Source: Rhodoferax sp. (lineage in GTDB: Bacteria > Pseudomonadota > Gammaproteobacteria > Burkholderiales > Burkholderiaceae_C). Taken from it: 34,116 bases of DNA. The position numbers were made by a program, and so were the translations under genes. Below, piece by piece: positions 1 to 8,361 of this stretch. The stretch's first letter is position 1. Every line of letters starts with the position of its first letter. A model generated the notes under the pieces. That model ran no database searches, was not told the DNA's origin, and saw only the letters and a list, made by a program, of their open reading frames with translations. The DNA lies in contig NZ_JAQTMS010000058.1 of assembly GCF_028714215.1 (NCBI RefSeq), positions 1 to 34,116 of the forward strand. The letters are read 5' to 3'.

Positions 1-185
1 CAGCGTCACGTGTCAAACTCGATCACAACGTTGCGCTTCCAACTGGGCGTCGCCCTCGCAATCTCTCTGGGGCACTGCCCGCATTGCAGCTCAGTCGATC
101 TCCATCTACGTTTGTGACACAGTAAGATTAGCGCAGCACTCCTTTACGGCGACGGGGGTTGCGAAGGCTTTACTGAAAACATAAC

Positions 186-344
186 GAGGCTGTGCAAGAA
201 CCATCAGACCCGCACCACTGGCCCAAAAGCAGTGGCACTCGACCTCTTGTTCGAAGTGAGTTCGTTGAATATGGCTCGATCTGAGAGGTCGAATCTTTGG
301 TTTCACAAACGTTTTTCCATCAAAAGGGGTTCTTGCACAGCCTC
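186..344. mobile_element. MITE-like element 1, 159 bp, 17-bp perfect terminal inverted repeats
   Basis: The ends 186-202 (GAGGCTGTGCAAGAACC) and 328-344 are perfect 17-bp inverted copies. They are flanked by the direct repeat AAC (183-185 and 345-347), a plausible 3-bp target duplication. Two more nested inverted repeats lie inside: CCACTG/CAGTGG (215-220/230-235) and TCGACCTCT/AGAGGTCGA (239-247/284-292). The element can therefore fold into a long hairpin. No transposase reading frame fits, so it would be a non-autonomous element mobilised in trans. The ends resemble IS5-type termini in style, which is an inference. The right end supplies the stop codon of the neighbouring gene. Confidence 0.75.
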
Positions 345-963
345 AACGTTGGAACTGACCGGAGCTCAACACTCGCGGCGAAACCGCCTCCTGCAGCTGC
401 CTTTCCGTGTCGATCGGCTTATAGGCGTCACCGTCCCTGCCCTGAGTGCGAAGTAGTCGCTCAACATGGTCCCGACACTCCTGCTCTTCTTTGCGAGCGA
501 GCTCGACGAGGTAGCTATCAATAGCGGGCCCCGGGTCCACCGGAAAGAAGCGCGACGGTAGTGGAGAGACGACGTTCCCCACGCGCGCCGGATGAGCGCA
601 TTGATCGACGAGGAAAAGGGTATCGCCGCGTTGCGTGATTGGTTGATGCCGCGACTCTGGGTGAAACGGTGTGACGTCCACAAGACTCATGTCTCGTGAT
701 GAGTGCCACACGGCGTGATGCGTGGCTACGAGATAGTGGCCAAAGTCTGGTGCGAAGCGCAGCAGGAAGGTCCAGCCGTAGGTGATCTGACCGCCGTCCC
801 GTTCAACTTTGGCTTGGACGTTGGCCAAGCAACTGGTATGCAGGGCCGACACTTCTGGCAGAAGTTTCGCCAAACCGATCGGACCAGCTGACCACGCGTG
901 TGCGAAGCGACGAATGGCCGGGTTCGGATCGACTGGATCGCTCGAGATGTCGGATGGGTGCAC
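343..963 (-). CDS. Uncharacterised protein, C-terminus cut by MITE insertion
   Basis: A 206-residue soluble protein with no signal peptide or membrane segment. Its middle (about residues 55-100) has the pattern GGQITYGW ... HYLVATHHAVW ... LVDVTPFHPE. I recognise this as the core of a widespread proteobacterial family of unknown function, typically Tyr-Gly-Trp, then His-His-Ala-Val-Trp, then Val-Asp-Val-Thr-Pro. The start is the ATG at 963. The stop TGA is built from one flanking base (345) and the first two bases of the MITE (344-343). Removing the element and one AAC copy leaves the frame open for 25 more residues, to a TAG at 106-108. The gene was therefore probably about 231 codons long before insertion. 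Function is unknown. The truncation is at the extreme C-terminus, so the product may still be made. Confidence 0.6.
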   Translation of the reverse strand: MHPSDISSDPVDPNPAIRRFAHAWSAGPIGLAKLLPEVSALHTSCLANVQAKVERDGGQITYGWTFLLRFAPDFGHYLVATHHAVWHSSRDMSLVDVTPFHPESRHQPITQRGDTLFLVDQCAHPARVGNVVSPLPSRFFPVDPGPAIDSYLVELARKEEQECRDHVERLLRTQGRDGDAYKPIDTERQLQEAVSPRVLSSGQFQR

Positions 964-1332
964 TTGGTGAGGCCTAACAACGTGACGTAGCTCGTCGGAT
1001 ATTCCGGCAAACCCAGTTTATCCGCCCGGATAAGACCCAACAACCGATCGCCCGACGCCCGCCCAGCGACCCGTTTGACACTAGCCCCACAGGGCTTGAT
1101 ACCGTAAGCTCATCCATCTTTTTCACTCCCGTGAATCCCGTCGCTTGTCTTCCTCAATCCAGGCGTCTGCCGGACCCAGTGCGCGAGGTGTTGCGTTGCA
1201 GGCACTATAGCCTGAAAACCGGCCAAGCTGCACCGATCAATGACGCCACGCGGGCTGCCTGACCCCGGCCAACCAGGCCACCCAAGGTGCGCCGACTAAA
1301 ATCTATCCTTTCGCCGAAAAACGCAGCCCCCC
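964..1332. other. 369-bp gap with no recognisable gene
   Basis: The stretch lies between the divergently oriented uncharacterised gene and metG. I find no convincing coding frame, tRNA or terminator in it. A short palindrome, TTATCC-GCCC-GGATAA, lies near 1019-1034. The part nearest metG must hold the metG promoter unless transcription comes from further upstream. Confidence 0.5.
1297..1302 (+). promoter_or_regulatory. Possible -10 box for metG
   Basis: TAAAAT sits 31 bases before the metG ATG and is a reasonable -10 match. No convincing -35 box lies 16-18 bases upstream. The call rests on position and composition only. Confidence 0.25.
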
Positions 1333-3399
1333 ATGCCACGCCAACTGTTTGTCACCACCGCCCTGCCCTACGCCAACGGCAATTTCCATATCGGCCACAT
1401 CATGGAGTACATCCAGGCCGATATCTGGGTGCGCTACCAGAGGATGATGGGCAACACGGTGCACTTTGTCTGCGCCGACGACGCGCACGGCGCGCCGATC
1501 ATGATTGCGGCGGAAAAAGCCGGCAAGACGCCACAGCAGTTCGTGGCGGACATCGCGGCCGGGCGCAAGCCTTATCTGGACGGCTTTCACATCGGCTTCG
1601 ACAACTGGCATTCCACCGACGGCGTCGAAAACCATGAACTGGCGCAAGCCATTTACCGCGACCTGCGGGCCAACGAACTGATTACCACCCGCGTCATCGC
1701 GCAGTTCTTCGACCCGCAGAAGAACATGTTTCTGCCGGACCGCTTCATCAAGGGCGAATGCCCCAAGTGCGGTGCCAAGGACCAGTACGGCGACAACTGC
1801 GAGATGTGCGGCGCGGTCTACAGCCCCACCGAGTTGAAGAACCCCTATTCGGCCCTGAGCGGCGCAACGCCGGTGCTGCGCGACTCGGAGCACTACTTCT
1901 TCAAACTGTCGGACCCGCGCTGCGTCGCCTTCCTGGAGAAATGGACGCAGGGCAGCAACGCACAAGGCCGGGCCCACCTGCAAAGCGAGGTCTACAACAA
2001 GATCAAGGAGTGGCTGCTGCCCGACGAGAACGGCAAGCGCGACCTGGGCGACTGGGACATCAGCCGCGACGCGCCCTACTTCGGCATCGAGATTCCGGAC
2101 GCACCGGGCAAGTACTTCTACGTCTGGCTGGACGCGCCCATCGGCTACCTGGCGTCGCTGAAAAACTACCTGGGCAAGATCGGCGTGGACTACGACCAGT
2201 TTATGGCCGACCCGGCCACCGAGCAGTACCACTTCATCGGCAAGGACATCATCACTTTCCACACCTTGTTCTGGCCCGTCACCCTGCATTTCAGCGGCCG
2301 CAAGACGCCTAACGCGGTGTTTGTGCACGGCTTCCTGACGGTCAACAGCGAGAAGATGAGCAAGAGCCGCGGCACCGGCCTGGACCCGCTCAAATACCTG
2401 AGCCTGGGCATGAACCCCGAGTGGCTGCGCTACTACCTCGCCGCCAAGCTGAACGCCCGCAATGAAGACGTGGAGTTCAGCCCGGAAGACTTCATGGCGC
2501 GCGTCAACGCCGATCTGGTCGGCAAGTACATCAACATCGCCTCGCGCGCCGCTGGCTTCATTGCCAAGCGCTTCGACGGCAAGCTGGGCGCCATCACCGC
2601 CGACGGCGCCGAGCTGCTGACGCTGCTGCGCGCGGCGCAGACCGGCATCGAGGAACTGTACGAGGACCGCGAATACGCCAAGGCGTTGCGCGAAACCATG
2701 CTGCTGGCCGACCGCGTGAACGGCTACGTGGACGCCAACAAACCCTGGGAACTGGCCAAGCAGACGGGCATGGAAGCGCGCCTGCACGATGTCTGCACCG
2801 TCTGCATCGAAGCCTTCGCCGTGCTCACCGCCTACCTCAAGCCGGTGCTGCCGGCCCTGGCGGCGCAGGTGGAGACTTTCCTCAACATCGCCCCGCTGGC
2901 CTTTGGCAGCGGCAGCCAGGCGCTGGGCACGGGCCACCGCATCGGCGAGTACAAACACCTGATGCAGCGCGTCGACATCAAGCAGTTGGAAGCCTTGTTC
3001 GAAGCGCCCGCCGCGCCGGAACCCGAGAAGCTGCTTCCCGGTGGCGAGGAGATCGCCCCCACGATCGGCATCGACGACTTCGCCAAGATCGACCTGCGCA
3101 TCGCCAGAATCGTCAACTGCGAAGCGGTGGAAGGCTCCAGCAAACTGCTGCGCCTGACGCTGGATGCCGGTGAAGAAAAGACACGCAATGTTTTCAGCGG
3201 CATCGCCAGCGCTTACAAGCCCGAGCAACTGATAGGCAAGCTGACCGTCCTGGTGGCCAATCTGGCGCCGCGCAAGATGAAGTTCGGCATCAGCGAAGGC
3301 ATGGTGCTGGCGGCCAGCCACGCCGATGAAAAAGCCAACCCCGGCATCTACGTGCTGGAGCCGTCTGCCGGCGCGCAACCAGGGATGCGGGTGCGCTAG
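1333..3399 (+). CDS. metG: Methionyl-tRNA synthetase
   Basis: Class I aminoacyl-tRNA synthetase that charges tRNA-Met in the cytoplasm. The 688 residues match the usual length of the long, dimeric bacterial form. The ATP-binding HIGH motif is at residues 19-22 and KMSKS is at 341-345. A four-cysteine zinc knuckle (C143, C146, C156, C159) lies in the connective-peptide insertion. From about residue 578 the C-terminus is the EMAP-II/Trbp111-like tRNA-binding domain used for dimerisation. The ATG at 1333 gives the canonical N-terminus leading into ALPYANG. No strong ribosome-binding site precedes it. Only 15 bases separate its stop from the first gene of the HyfB-type operon, so read-through from this housekeeping gene into the complex 1 genes is likely. 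Confidence 0.98.
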   Translation: MPRQLFVTTALPYANGNFHIGHIMEYIQADIWVRYQRMMGNTVHFVCADDAHGAPIMIAAEKAGKTPQQFVADIAAGRKPYLDGFHIGFDNWHSTDGVENHELAQAIYRDLRANELITTRVIAQFFDPQKNMFLPDRFIKGECPKCGAKDQYGDNCEMCGAVYSPTELKNPYSALSGATPVLRDSEHYFFKLSDPRCVAFLEKWTQGSNAQGRAHLQSEVYNKIKEWLLPDENGKRDLGDWDISRDAPYFGIEIPDAPGKYFYVWLDAPIGYLASLKNYLGKIGVDYDQFMADPATEQYHFIGKDIITFHTLFWPVTLHFSGRKTPNAVFVHGFLTVNSEKMSKSRGTGLDPLKYLSLGMNPEWLRYYLAAKLNARNEDVEFSPEDFMARVNADLVGKYINIASRAAGFIAKRFDGKLGAITADGAELLTLLRAAQTGIEELYEDREYAKALRETMLLADRVNGYVDANKPWELAKQTGMEARLHDVCTVCIEAFAVLTAYLKPVLPALAAQVETFLNIAPLAFGSGSQALGTGHRIGEYKHLMQRVDIKQLEALFEAPAAPEPEKLLPGGEEIAPTIGIDDFAKIDLRIARIVNCEAVEGSSKLLRLTLDAGEEKTRNVFSGIASAYKPEQLIGKLTVLVANLAPRKMKFGISEGMVLAASHADEKANPGIYVLEPSAGAQPGMRVR

Positions 3400-3414
3400 A
3401 AAGGCAAGATTTCA

Positions 3415-5418
3415 GTGAACGCACTTATCAGCGCCATCCTGGTCCTGCTGCTGGGGGCCGGCCTTTGTTTGCTCCCCTTGCGCAACACCACGCGCGCCGC
3501 CATCGGCGTGCTGTCGCAACTGATCGCCACGGCCCTGGTCTGGCGCACCGTGGCGCCGGTTCTGTTCGGCGGCAGCCCCTTGCAGGGCGAACTGGCCTGG
3601 TCCTACCCGGTCGGTCTGATGCGCATGCAGCTCGACGCGCTGGGCGCCTTCTTCCTGGCCTGGGCCATGCCCATGACCTTGCTGGGCAGCGTTTACGCGG
3701 TGGGCTATATGCGGCCTTTCTTCGACTCGAAGCGCCATCTGGGGGTGCATTACGCACTGCTGAACCTGACCTCGCTGTCTTTCATCCTGGTCTACACGGC
3801 GCAGCACGCGCTGGTTTTTCTGCTGGGCTGGGAGATTGCCGCGCTGGCCGCCTGGCTGCTGGTGATCTGGGACTTCACCAACCAGAAAGTGCGCTTCGCC
3901 GGTTTCAACTACCTGGTGTCGACGCACCTGGGGCTGATCTTTCTGGTGGCTGCGTTCATGATTTTGTACGCGCGTTCGGCCTCCTGGGACCTGGTCAGTT
4001 TCGGCCACTGGCTGAGCGACCATGCCGGCTCCGAGCGCAACCTGGTGTTCATGCTGCTGGTGGCCAGTTTCGGGCTCAAGTCGGCCTTCTTCCCATTCCA
4101 TTCCTGGCTGCCGCGCGCCCATGCTGCCGCGCCGGCGCACGTCTCGGCGCTGATGTCGGGCGTCATCCACAAGGCCGGCCTGTACGCGCTGATCCGCTTC
4201 ATGTTCCTGATCGGCAAGCCGGATGAATGGATGGGCTGGTTCCTGATCGGCTTCTCCGCCCTGTCGGCGCTGGTGGGCGCCCTCTACACGGTGGGCCAGC
4301 GCGACCTGAAGCGCTTGCTGGGCTACTCTTCGACCGAGAACGTGGGCATTGCCGGCATCGGCATCGGCGTCGGCTGCCTGGGCCTGAGCTGGGGCCAGCC
4401 GGCGCTGGTGGCGCTGGGCTTTGCCGGCGGCCTGATGCACTTGCTCAACCACGCCTTCTTCAAGTGCCAGTTGTTCTACGCCGCCGGCGCCGTCTACCAG
4501 GCCACGCACACCGTCGACGTCGAGCGCCTGGGCGGCCTGGCGCGCCTGATGCCCTGGACCGCCATCAGTTTTCTGCTGGGCGGCGTGGCGATCTCGGCGC
4601 TGCCGCCGCTCAACGGTTTCACCAGCGAGTTCGTGATCTATTCGGGCTTGTTCAATGGCGCTGCCAGCGGCGTCTGGGCCAAGGTGGCCTTGTGCGCTGC
4701 CGCCGCCCTGCTGGCTTTTGTCGGCGCCGTCTCGGCGCTCAGCATCACGCGCGCTTTCGGCGTCGTCTTTCTGGGCGCGCCGCGTGACGCCAGCGTGCAT
4801 GCACCCAGCGAGGTCAGCCGCTGGATGTTGCTGCCCATGGGGCTGCATTCGCTGGGCGTGGTGGCGCTGGGCGTCATGCCGGTGCTGGGTTTCATGCTGG
4901 TGCAGGGCCCGACCGAAATTGCACTGGCCTTGCTGCCGGCGGCCAACAGCAATGTGCTGCAACCGATCAGCGACACCCTGGGCCGCATCGGCCTGATCTC
5001 GGGCGCGCTGGCGCTCGCCATCGGCTTGGTCTGGTGGCTGCGCTCGGTGCTCAGGCCCAAACCCGCCGCCAGCCATGTCACCTGGGGCTGCGGCTATGGC
5101 GCGCCGAGTCCGCGCATGCAGTACACCGGATCGAGCTTCTCCTGGGACTTCAGCAAGCGCTTTCGCGGCGTCATGGTGATGCTGCGCCGGCAGAAAGCGC
5201 CGGCCGGTTACTTCCCGACCGACAGCTACGTCATCACCGATTGCGTCGATGCGGTGGAGCGGCGCATCTTTTCGGTCATCAGCAACGGCGACGCCTCGGC
5301 CGAGAGCCTGTCCGGCAAGCTGCGCGAAGACGACACGCGCATCGCCTTCGCCGCCGCCCTGGTGGCCATTGTCATGATTGCCGCGCTGGTGGTGCTGACC
5401 GGAGGGCCGCTGCAATGA
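3415..5418 (+). CDS. hyfB: HyfB/HycC-like antiporter subunit, complex 1
   Basis: A multi-spanning membrane protein of 667 residues in the NuoL/M/N-MrpA-type family (Proton_antipo_M), the largest membrane subunit of hydrogenase-4 and formate hydrogenlyase. Ion-path residues are kept: Glu140 in LGWE, Lys222 in FGLKSAFFPFHSWLP, Lys299 in DLKRLLGYSS, and a Lys in LNHAFFKC. The C-terminal extension has the HyfB/HycC signature WGCGYGAPSPRMQYT, which separates it from HyfF-type homologues. The start is GTG at 3415, just after metG; the ribosome-binding site is weak. Its stop overlaps the next gene's start (ATGA). It most likely translocates protons or sodium, coupled to whatever redox reaction the peripheral arm carries out. 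Confidence 0.92.
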   Translation: MNALISAILVLLLGAGLCLLPLRNTTRAAIGVLSQLIATALVWRTVAPVLFGGSPLQGELAWSYPVGLMRMQLDALGAFFLAWAMPMTLLGSVYAVGYMRPFFDSKRHLGVHYALLNLTSLSFILVYTAQHALVFLLGWEIAALAAWLLVIWDFTNQKVRFAGFNYLVSTHLGLIFLVAAFMILYARSASWDLVSFGHWLSDHAGSERNLVFMLLVASFGLKSAFFPFHSWLPRAHAAAPAHVSALMSGVIHKAGLYALIRFMFLIGKPDEWMGWFLIGFSALSALVGALYTVGQRDLKRLLGYSSTENVGIAGIGIGVGCLGLSWGQPALVALGFAGGLMHLLNHAFFKCQLFYAAGAVYQATHTVDVERLGGLARLMPWTAISFLLGGVAISALPPLNGFTSEFVIYSGLFNGAASGVWAKVALCAAAALLAFVGAVSALSITRAFGVVFLGAPRDASVHAPSEVSRWMLLPMGLHSLGVVALGVMPVLGFMLVQGPTEIALALLPAANSNVLQPISDTLGRIGLISGALALAIGLVWWLRSVLRPKPAASHVTWGCGYGAPSPRMQYTGSSFSWDFSKRFRGVMVMLRRQKAPAGYFPTDSYVITDCVDAVERRIFSVISNGDASAESLSGKLREDDTRIAFAAALVAIVMIAALVVLTGGPLQ

Positions 5419-6338
5419 AGTCGCTGCTGCAACTGATCCACCTGCTGGCGGTGCTGGTGATGCCGATCCTGCTGGTCGGCCTGGTCAACCGCACCAAGTC
5501 GCTGTGGGCCGGCCGCAAGGGGCCGGGCCTGTTGCAATCGGGCTGGGATCTGGCGCGTCTGCTGCGCAAGCGTCCGGTCTACAGCACGGTCGCCACGCCA
5601 ATGTTTCGCGCCGGCGCCTGGGTGGTGCTGGCGGCCAGCCTGCTGGCGGCCATGATCGCGCCCATCCTCGGTAGCCTGGCGCCGCTGCAGTTCAACTACG
5701 ACTTCATCCTGTTCGCCTACACCCTGGGCCTGGCGCGCATCTTCCTGATGCTCTCGGCGCTGGATGTGGGTAGTTCGTTCGAGGGCATGGGGGCGGCGCG
5801 CGAGGCCTCCTTTACCGCCTTCATCGAGCCCGCCTTGTTCCTGCTGATCGGTGCCGCCACGGTGGCCACCGGCGACAGCAGTTTTGGCGCGCTGATCGGC
5901 CATCTGCACCACAGCGATGCCTTTGCCTGGCTGGCGCTGCCGGCCGTACTGGTGCTGTTCATCCTGTTGCAGGCCGAGGCGGCGCGGGTGCCGGTGGACG
6001 ACCCGCTGACGCACCTGGAGCTGACCATGATCCACGAGGTCATGATCCTGGACCACAGCGGTCCCGAGCTGGCTGCCATGCAGTATGCGGGGGCGCTCAA
6101 GATGACCACTTATGCCGGTCTGATTGCGGCGCTGCTCAATCCCTTCGATGCCGCCACGGCGCCGCTGGCCTGTGTGCTCACCGCGCTGCTGATCATGGGC
6201 CTGGTGGCAGTGGCGGTGGGCTGCGTCGAATCGCTGACGGCCCGTTTGCGCATGCGGCTGGTGCCGCCCTATCTGATGTTGACATCTTTGCTGGCGGCCC
6301 TGTGCCTGGGCGCCGCCGGCTGGCTGGTGAGGTTCTGA
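5415..6338 (+). CDS. hyfC: HyfC/NuoH-like membrane subunit, complex 1
   Basis: A 307-residue, about eight-helix membrane protein of the NuoH/HyfC/HycD family, which anchors the peripheral redox arm and forms the quinone-site-like cavity in complex I. Conserved landmarks are GMGAAREA in the first cytoplasmic loop and the acidic stretch HLELTMIHEVMILDHSG, both typical of the hydrogenase-4 branch. The ATG overlaps the stop of the preceding HyfB homologue by ATGA, and the gene ends in a TGATG overlap with the HyfE-like gene. Translational coupling through the operon is likely. Confidence 0.93.
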   Translation: MKSLLQLIHLLAVLVMPILLVGLVNRTKSLWAGRKGPGLLQSGWDLARLLRKRPVYSTVATPMFRAGAWVVLAASLLAAMIAPILGSLAPLQFNYDFILFAYTLGLARIFLMLSALDVGSSFEGMGAAREASFTAFIEPALFLLIGAATVATGDSSFGALIGHLHHSDAFAWLALPAVLVLFILLQAEAARVPVDDPLTHLELTMIHEVMILDHSGPELAAMQYAGALKMTTYAGLIAALLNPFDAATAPLACVLTALLIMGLVAVAVGCVESLTARLRMRLVPPYLMLTSLLAALCLGAAGWLVRF

Positions 6339-6931
6339 TGACTGTGCCCTTGATCATTTTTCTGGTGGCGGTGGTGGTACCGATCTTCTTCAGCAAGATC
6401 CGTTCGGCACCAGTCTGGCTGGTCATCCAGGCCCTGGCGCTGGGCTGGAACGGCCTGGCCCATCACGGCGAGCTGTCGCTGCATTCGGCCATCGCCTTCC
6501 TGGAGCTGCTGGTGTTGCGCGCCGCCATCGCGCCCATCCTGCTGCGCCGCGCGATCGACCAGCGGGCCGAGCCCAATCTGGACCTGATGCCGTCCAATCT
6601 GTTTGCCTGGGTCATCGCCATCACGCTGATCGTGCTGGCCTTCAAGTTCGGTGCCCCCAGCATGAGCGACCGCCAGGCCCTGACGCTGGGCGTGGTCGGC
6701 GCCACGGTGGCGGTGGCCTTGCTGCTGCTGTCCAACAACAACTCGCCACCGTCCCAATTGGTCGCCATGCTGGTGCTGGAAAACGCCATCGCCTTGTTTG
6801 AATCGACTTTTCCCGAGCCCTGGCCGTTGCCGGTGCACGGCGCCCTGAGCGCCATCTATCTGCTCACCGCGGGGGTCGGCAGCTGGCTGATCGCCACGCG
6901 CGACACAGTGGCCGTGGAGGACCAGACATGA
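6338..6931 (+). CDS. hyfE: HyfE-like (NuoK-related) small membrane subunit, complex 1
   Basis: A hydrophobic protein of 197 residues, with several predicted helices and a strongly hydrophobic N-terminus. Position between the HyfC and HyfF genes, length and acidic residues in the membrane part (for example in AFLELLVLR and LVLENAIALFE) identify it as the HyfE/NuoK-type subunit. It is clearly more divergent than the HyfE homologue of complex 2. ATG overlaps the upstream stop (TGATG), and the end overlaps the HyfF start by four bases. Assignment is firm by context and moderate by sequence. Confidence 0.82.
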   Translation: MTVPLIIFLVAVVVPIFFSKIRSAPVWLVIQALALGWNGLAHHGELSLHSAIAFLELLVLRAAIAPILLRRAIDQRAEPNLDLMPSNLFAWVIAITLIVLAFKFGAPSMSDRQALTLGVVGATVAVALLLLSNNNSPPSQLVAMLVLENAIALFESTFPEPWPLPVHGALSAIYLLTAGVGSWLIATRDTVAVEDQT

Positions 6932-8361
6932 GTCAGGCTGACTTGGTATTGACCCACGACCAGGCGGTGGCGCCGACGCAGCGCCTGTGGGTGGGGCCGG
7001 CGTTGGTGGTGGTCGCCCTGCTGACCCTGCTGCTCTGGAGCGGCGTCTTCGTGCAGACGCCGCTGTCCGAGATGCCGCGCTACTTCGCGCAGCGCTACTT
7101 CGTGCTGGACGCCACCTCCATGCTGTTCCTGCTGGTCATCAACAGCGTTTTCCTGGGCATCAGCGTCTACATGTCCTCGCGCGTCAAGACCTCCCGAATC
7201 CTGGCCGACAACATGCTGCCGCGCGCCGGCCTGACGCTGGCCTTCATGCTGGCGATGAACCTGGGCGTGATGGCCAACAACCTGCTGCTGCTGTGGGCCT
7301 TCATTGAGTTCACCACCTTGTGCGCGGCGCCGCTGGTGGCGCAAGGCGATGCCCGGGAGCCGCGCCGCGTAGCCTGGAACTACCTGCTGTATTCCAGCAT
7401 CTCGCTGGCGCTGACTTTCCTGGGCATCATGTGCCTGACGCGCTCCGCCCAGTTGCACGGCTTCGAGATGAACTTCGCCTTCGACGAGATCGCGCGCTCG
7501 GTGCCGCTGGCCGGCGACAGTTGGCAGCGCCTGGGGCTGGCGCTGATGCTGTTCGGCCTGGGCAGCAAGCTGGGCCTGGCGCCGCTGTACAACTGGATGC
7601 CCGAAACCTACGAGGCCGCACCCACCAGCACCAGCGCGCTGCTGGCCGCCATCCAGTTCAACATCAGCGTGGTGGCGGTGTTTCGCATCCTGCACATATT
7701 CCGCGGCCAGAACGCCGGTTTCGTGTCGCACGAACTGCTGTTCATGGGCTGCCTGTCGCTGCTGGTGGCCGCCGTGCAGGTGATGGCGGCGCGCAGCTAC
7801 AAGCGTCTGGTGGCCTACGCCTGCGTCAGCTCGTCGGGCGTCATCGCCATCGGCCTGTCGGTCGGCAAGTCGGCCGCTTACGGCGTGCTGCTCTACATCG
7901 TCAGCAACGCCTTCGTCAAGTCGCTGCTATTCCTGACGGCGGGGCGCTTGCGCGCGGTTTACGGCAGCAATGAAATCAAGTCGCTCAGCGGCGTCATCCG
8001 GGTGCTGCCGTTCTCGGGCCTGATGTTCGCGGTGGGCATCTTCGCGCTGCTGGGCTTCCCGCCGTTCGGCAGTTTTCTGGCTGAAATGCTGATCCTCTCG
8101 GGCATCGTGCAATCGGGCAACCTGATCGCATTCACCCTGATGTGCACCATGCTGACCATCATCTTCGTCGCCACCGGCCGCTCCATCTTTCCGATGCTGT
8201 GGGGCTCTTCCAACCGGCAGGGCCCGGCCTTGCAGGAAACCTGGGTGACGGCACTGCCCAAGCTGGGTTTTGTCTTCATTCTGCTGATGCTGGGCGTCTA
8301 CACGCCGACGGCCCTGAGCCAGTTGCTGATTCAGGTGGCCCAGTCGATCGGAGGCCAATGA
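6928..8361 (+). CDS. hyfF: HyfF-like antiporter subunit, complex 1
   Basis: A 477-residue member of the NuoL/M/N antiporter family, shorter than the HyfB homologue and lacking its C-terminal extension. Ion-path residues are present: Glu127 in LLWAFIEF and Lys214 in GLGSKLGLAPLYNWMPE. The hydrophobic core continues to the C-terminus, ending near the GGAGG ribosome-binding site of the next gene. ATG overlaps the end of the HyfE-like gene. Around Lys214, PETYEAAPTSTSALLA differs from the PDAHxEGPTP version in complexes 2 and 3, so this copy belongs to a different lineage. Confidence 0.9.
   Translation: MSQADLVLTHDQAVAPTQRLWVGPALVVVALLTLLLWSGVFVQTPLSEMPRYFAQRYFVLDATSMLFLLVINSVFLGISVYMSSRVKTSRILADNMLPRAGLTLAFMLAMNLGVMANNLLLLWAFIEFTTLCAAPLVAQGDAREPRRVAWNYLLYSSISLALTFLGIMCLTRSAQLHGFEMNFAFDEIARSVPLAGDSWQRLGLALMLFGLGSKLGLAPLYNWMPETYEAAPTSTSALLAAIQFNISVVAVFRILHIFRGQNAGFVSHELLFMGCLSLLVAAVQVMAARSYKRLVAYACVSSSGVIAIGLSVGKSAAYGVLLYIVSNAFVKSLLFLTAGRLRAVYGSNEIKSLSGVIRVLPFSGLMFAVGIFALLGFPPFGSFLAEMLILSGIVQSGNLIAFTLMCTMLTIIFVATGRSIFPMLWGSSNRQGPALQETWVTALPKLGFVFILLMLGVYTPTALSQLLIQVAQSIGGQ

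Noticed and set aside
970..1040. attC-like site suggested by GCCTAAC near 973
   Set aside because: No matching GTTRRRY core lies at a suitable distance and the flanks do not fold as an attC; treated as chance.
1303..3378. Long open frame of 691 codons antisense to metG
   Set aside because: It is complementary to metG, Ala/Val/Gln/His-rich and without a protein-like pattern; a by-product of high GC codon bias.
3412..5415. Long antisense open frame of 667 codons over the HyfB gene
   Set aside because: Mirror of the real gene with low-complexity Gln/Ala/Gly composition and no hydrophobic or domain pattern.
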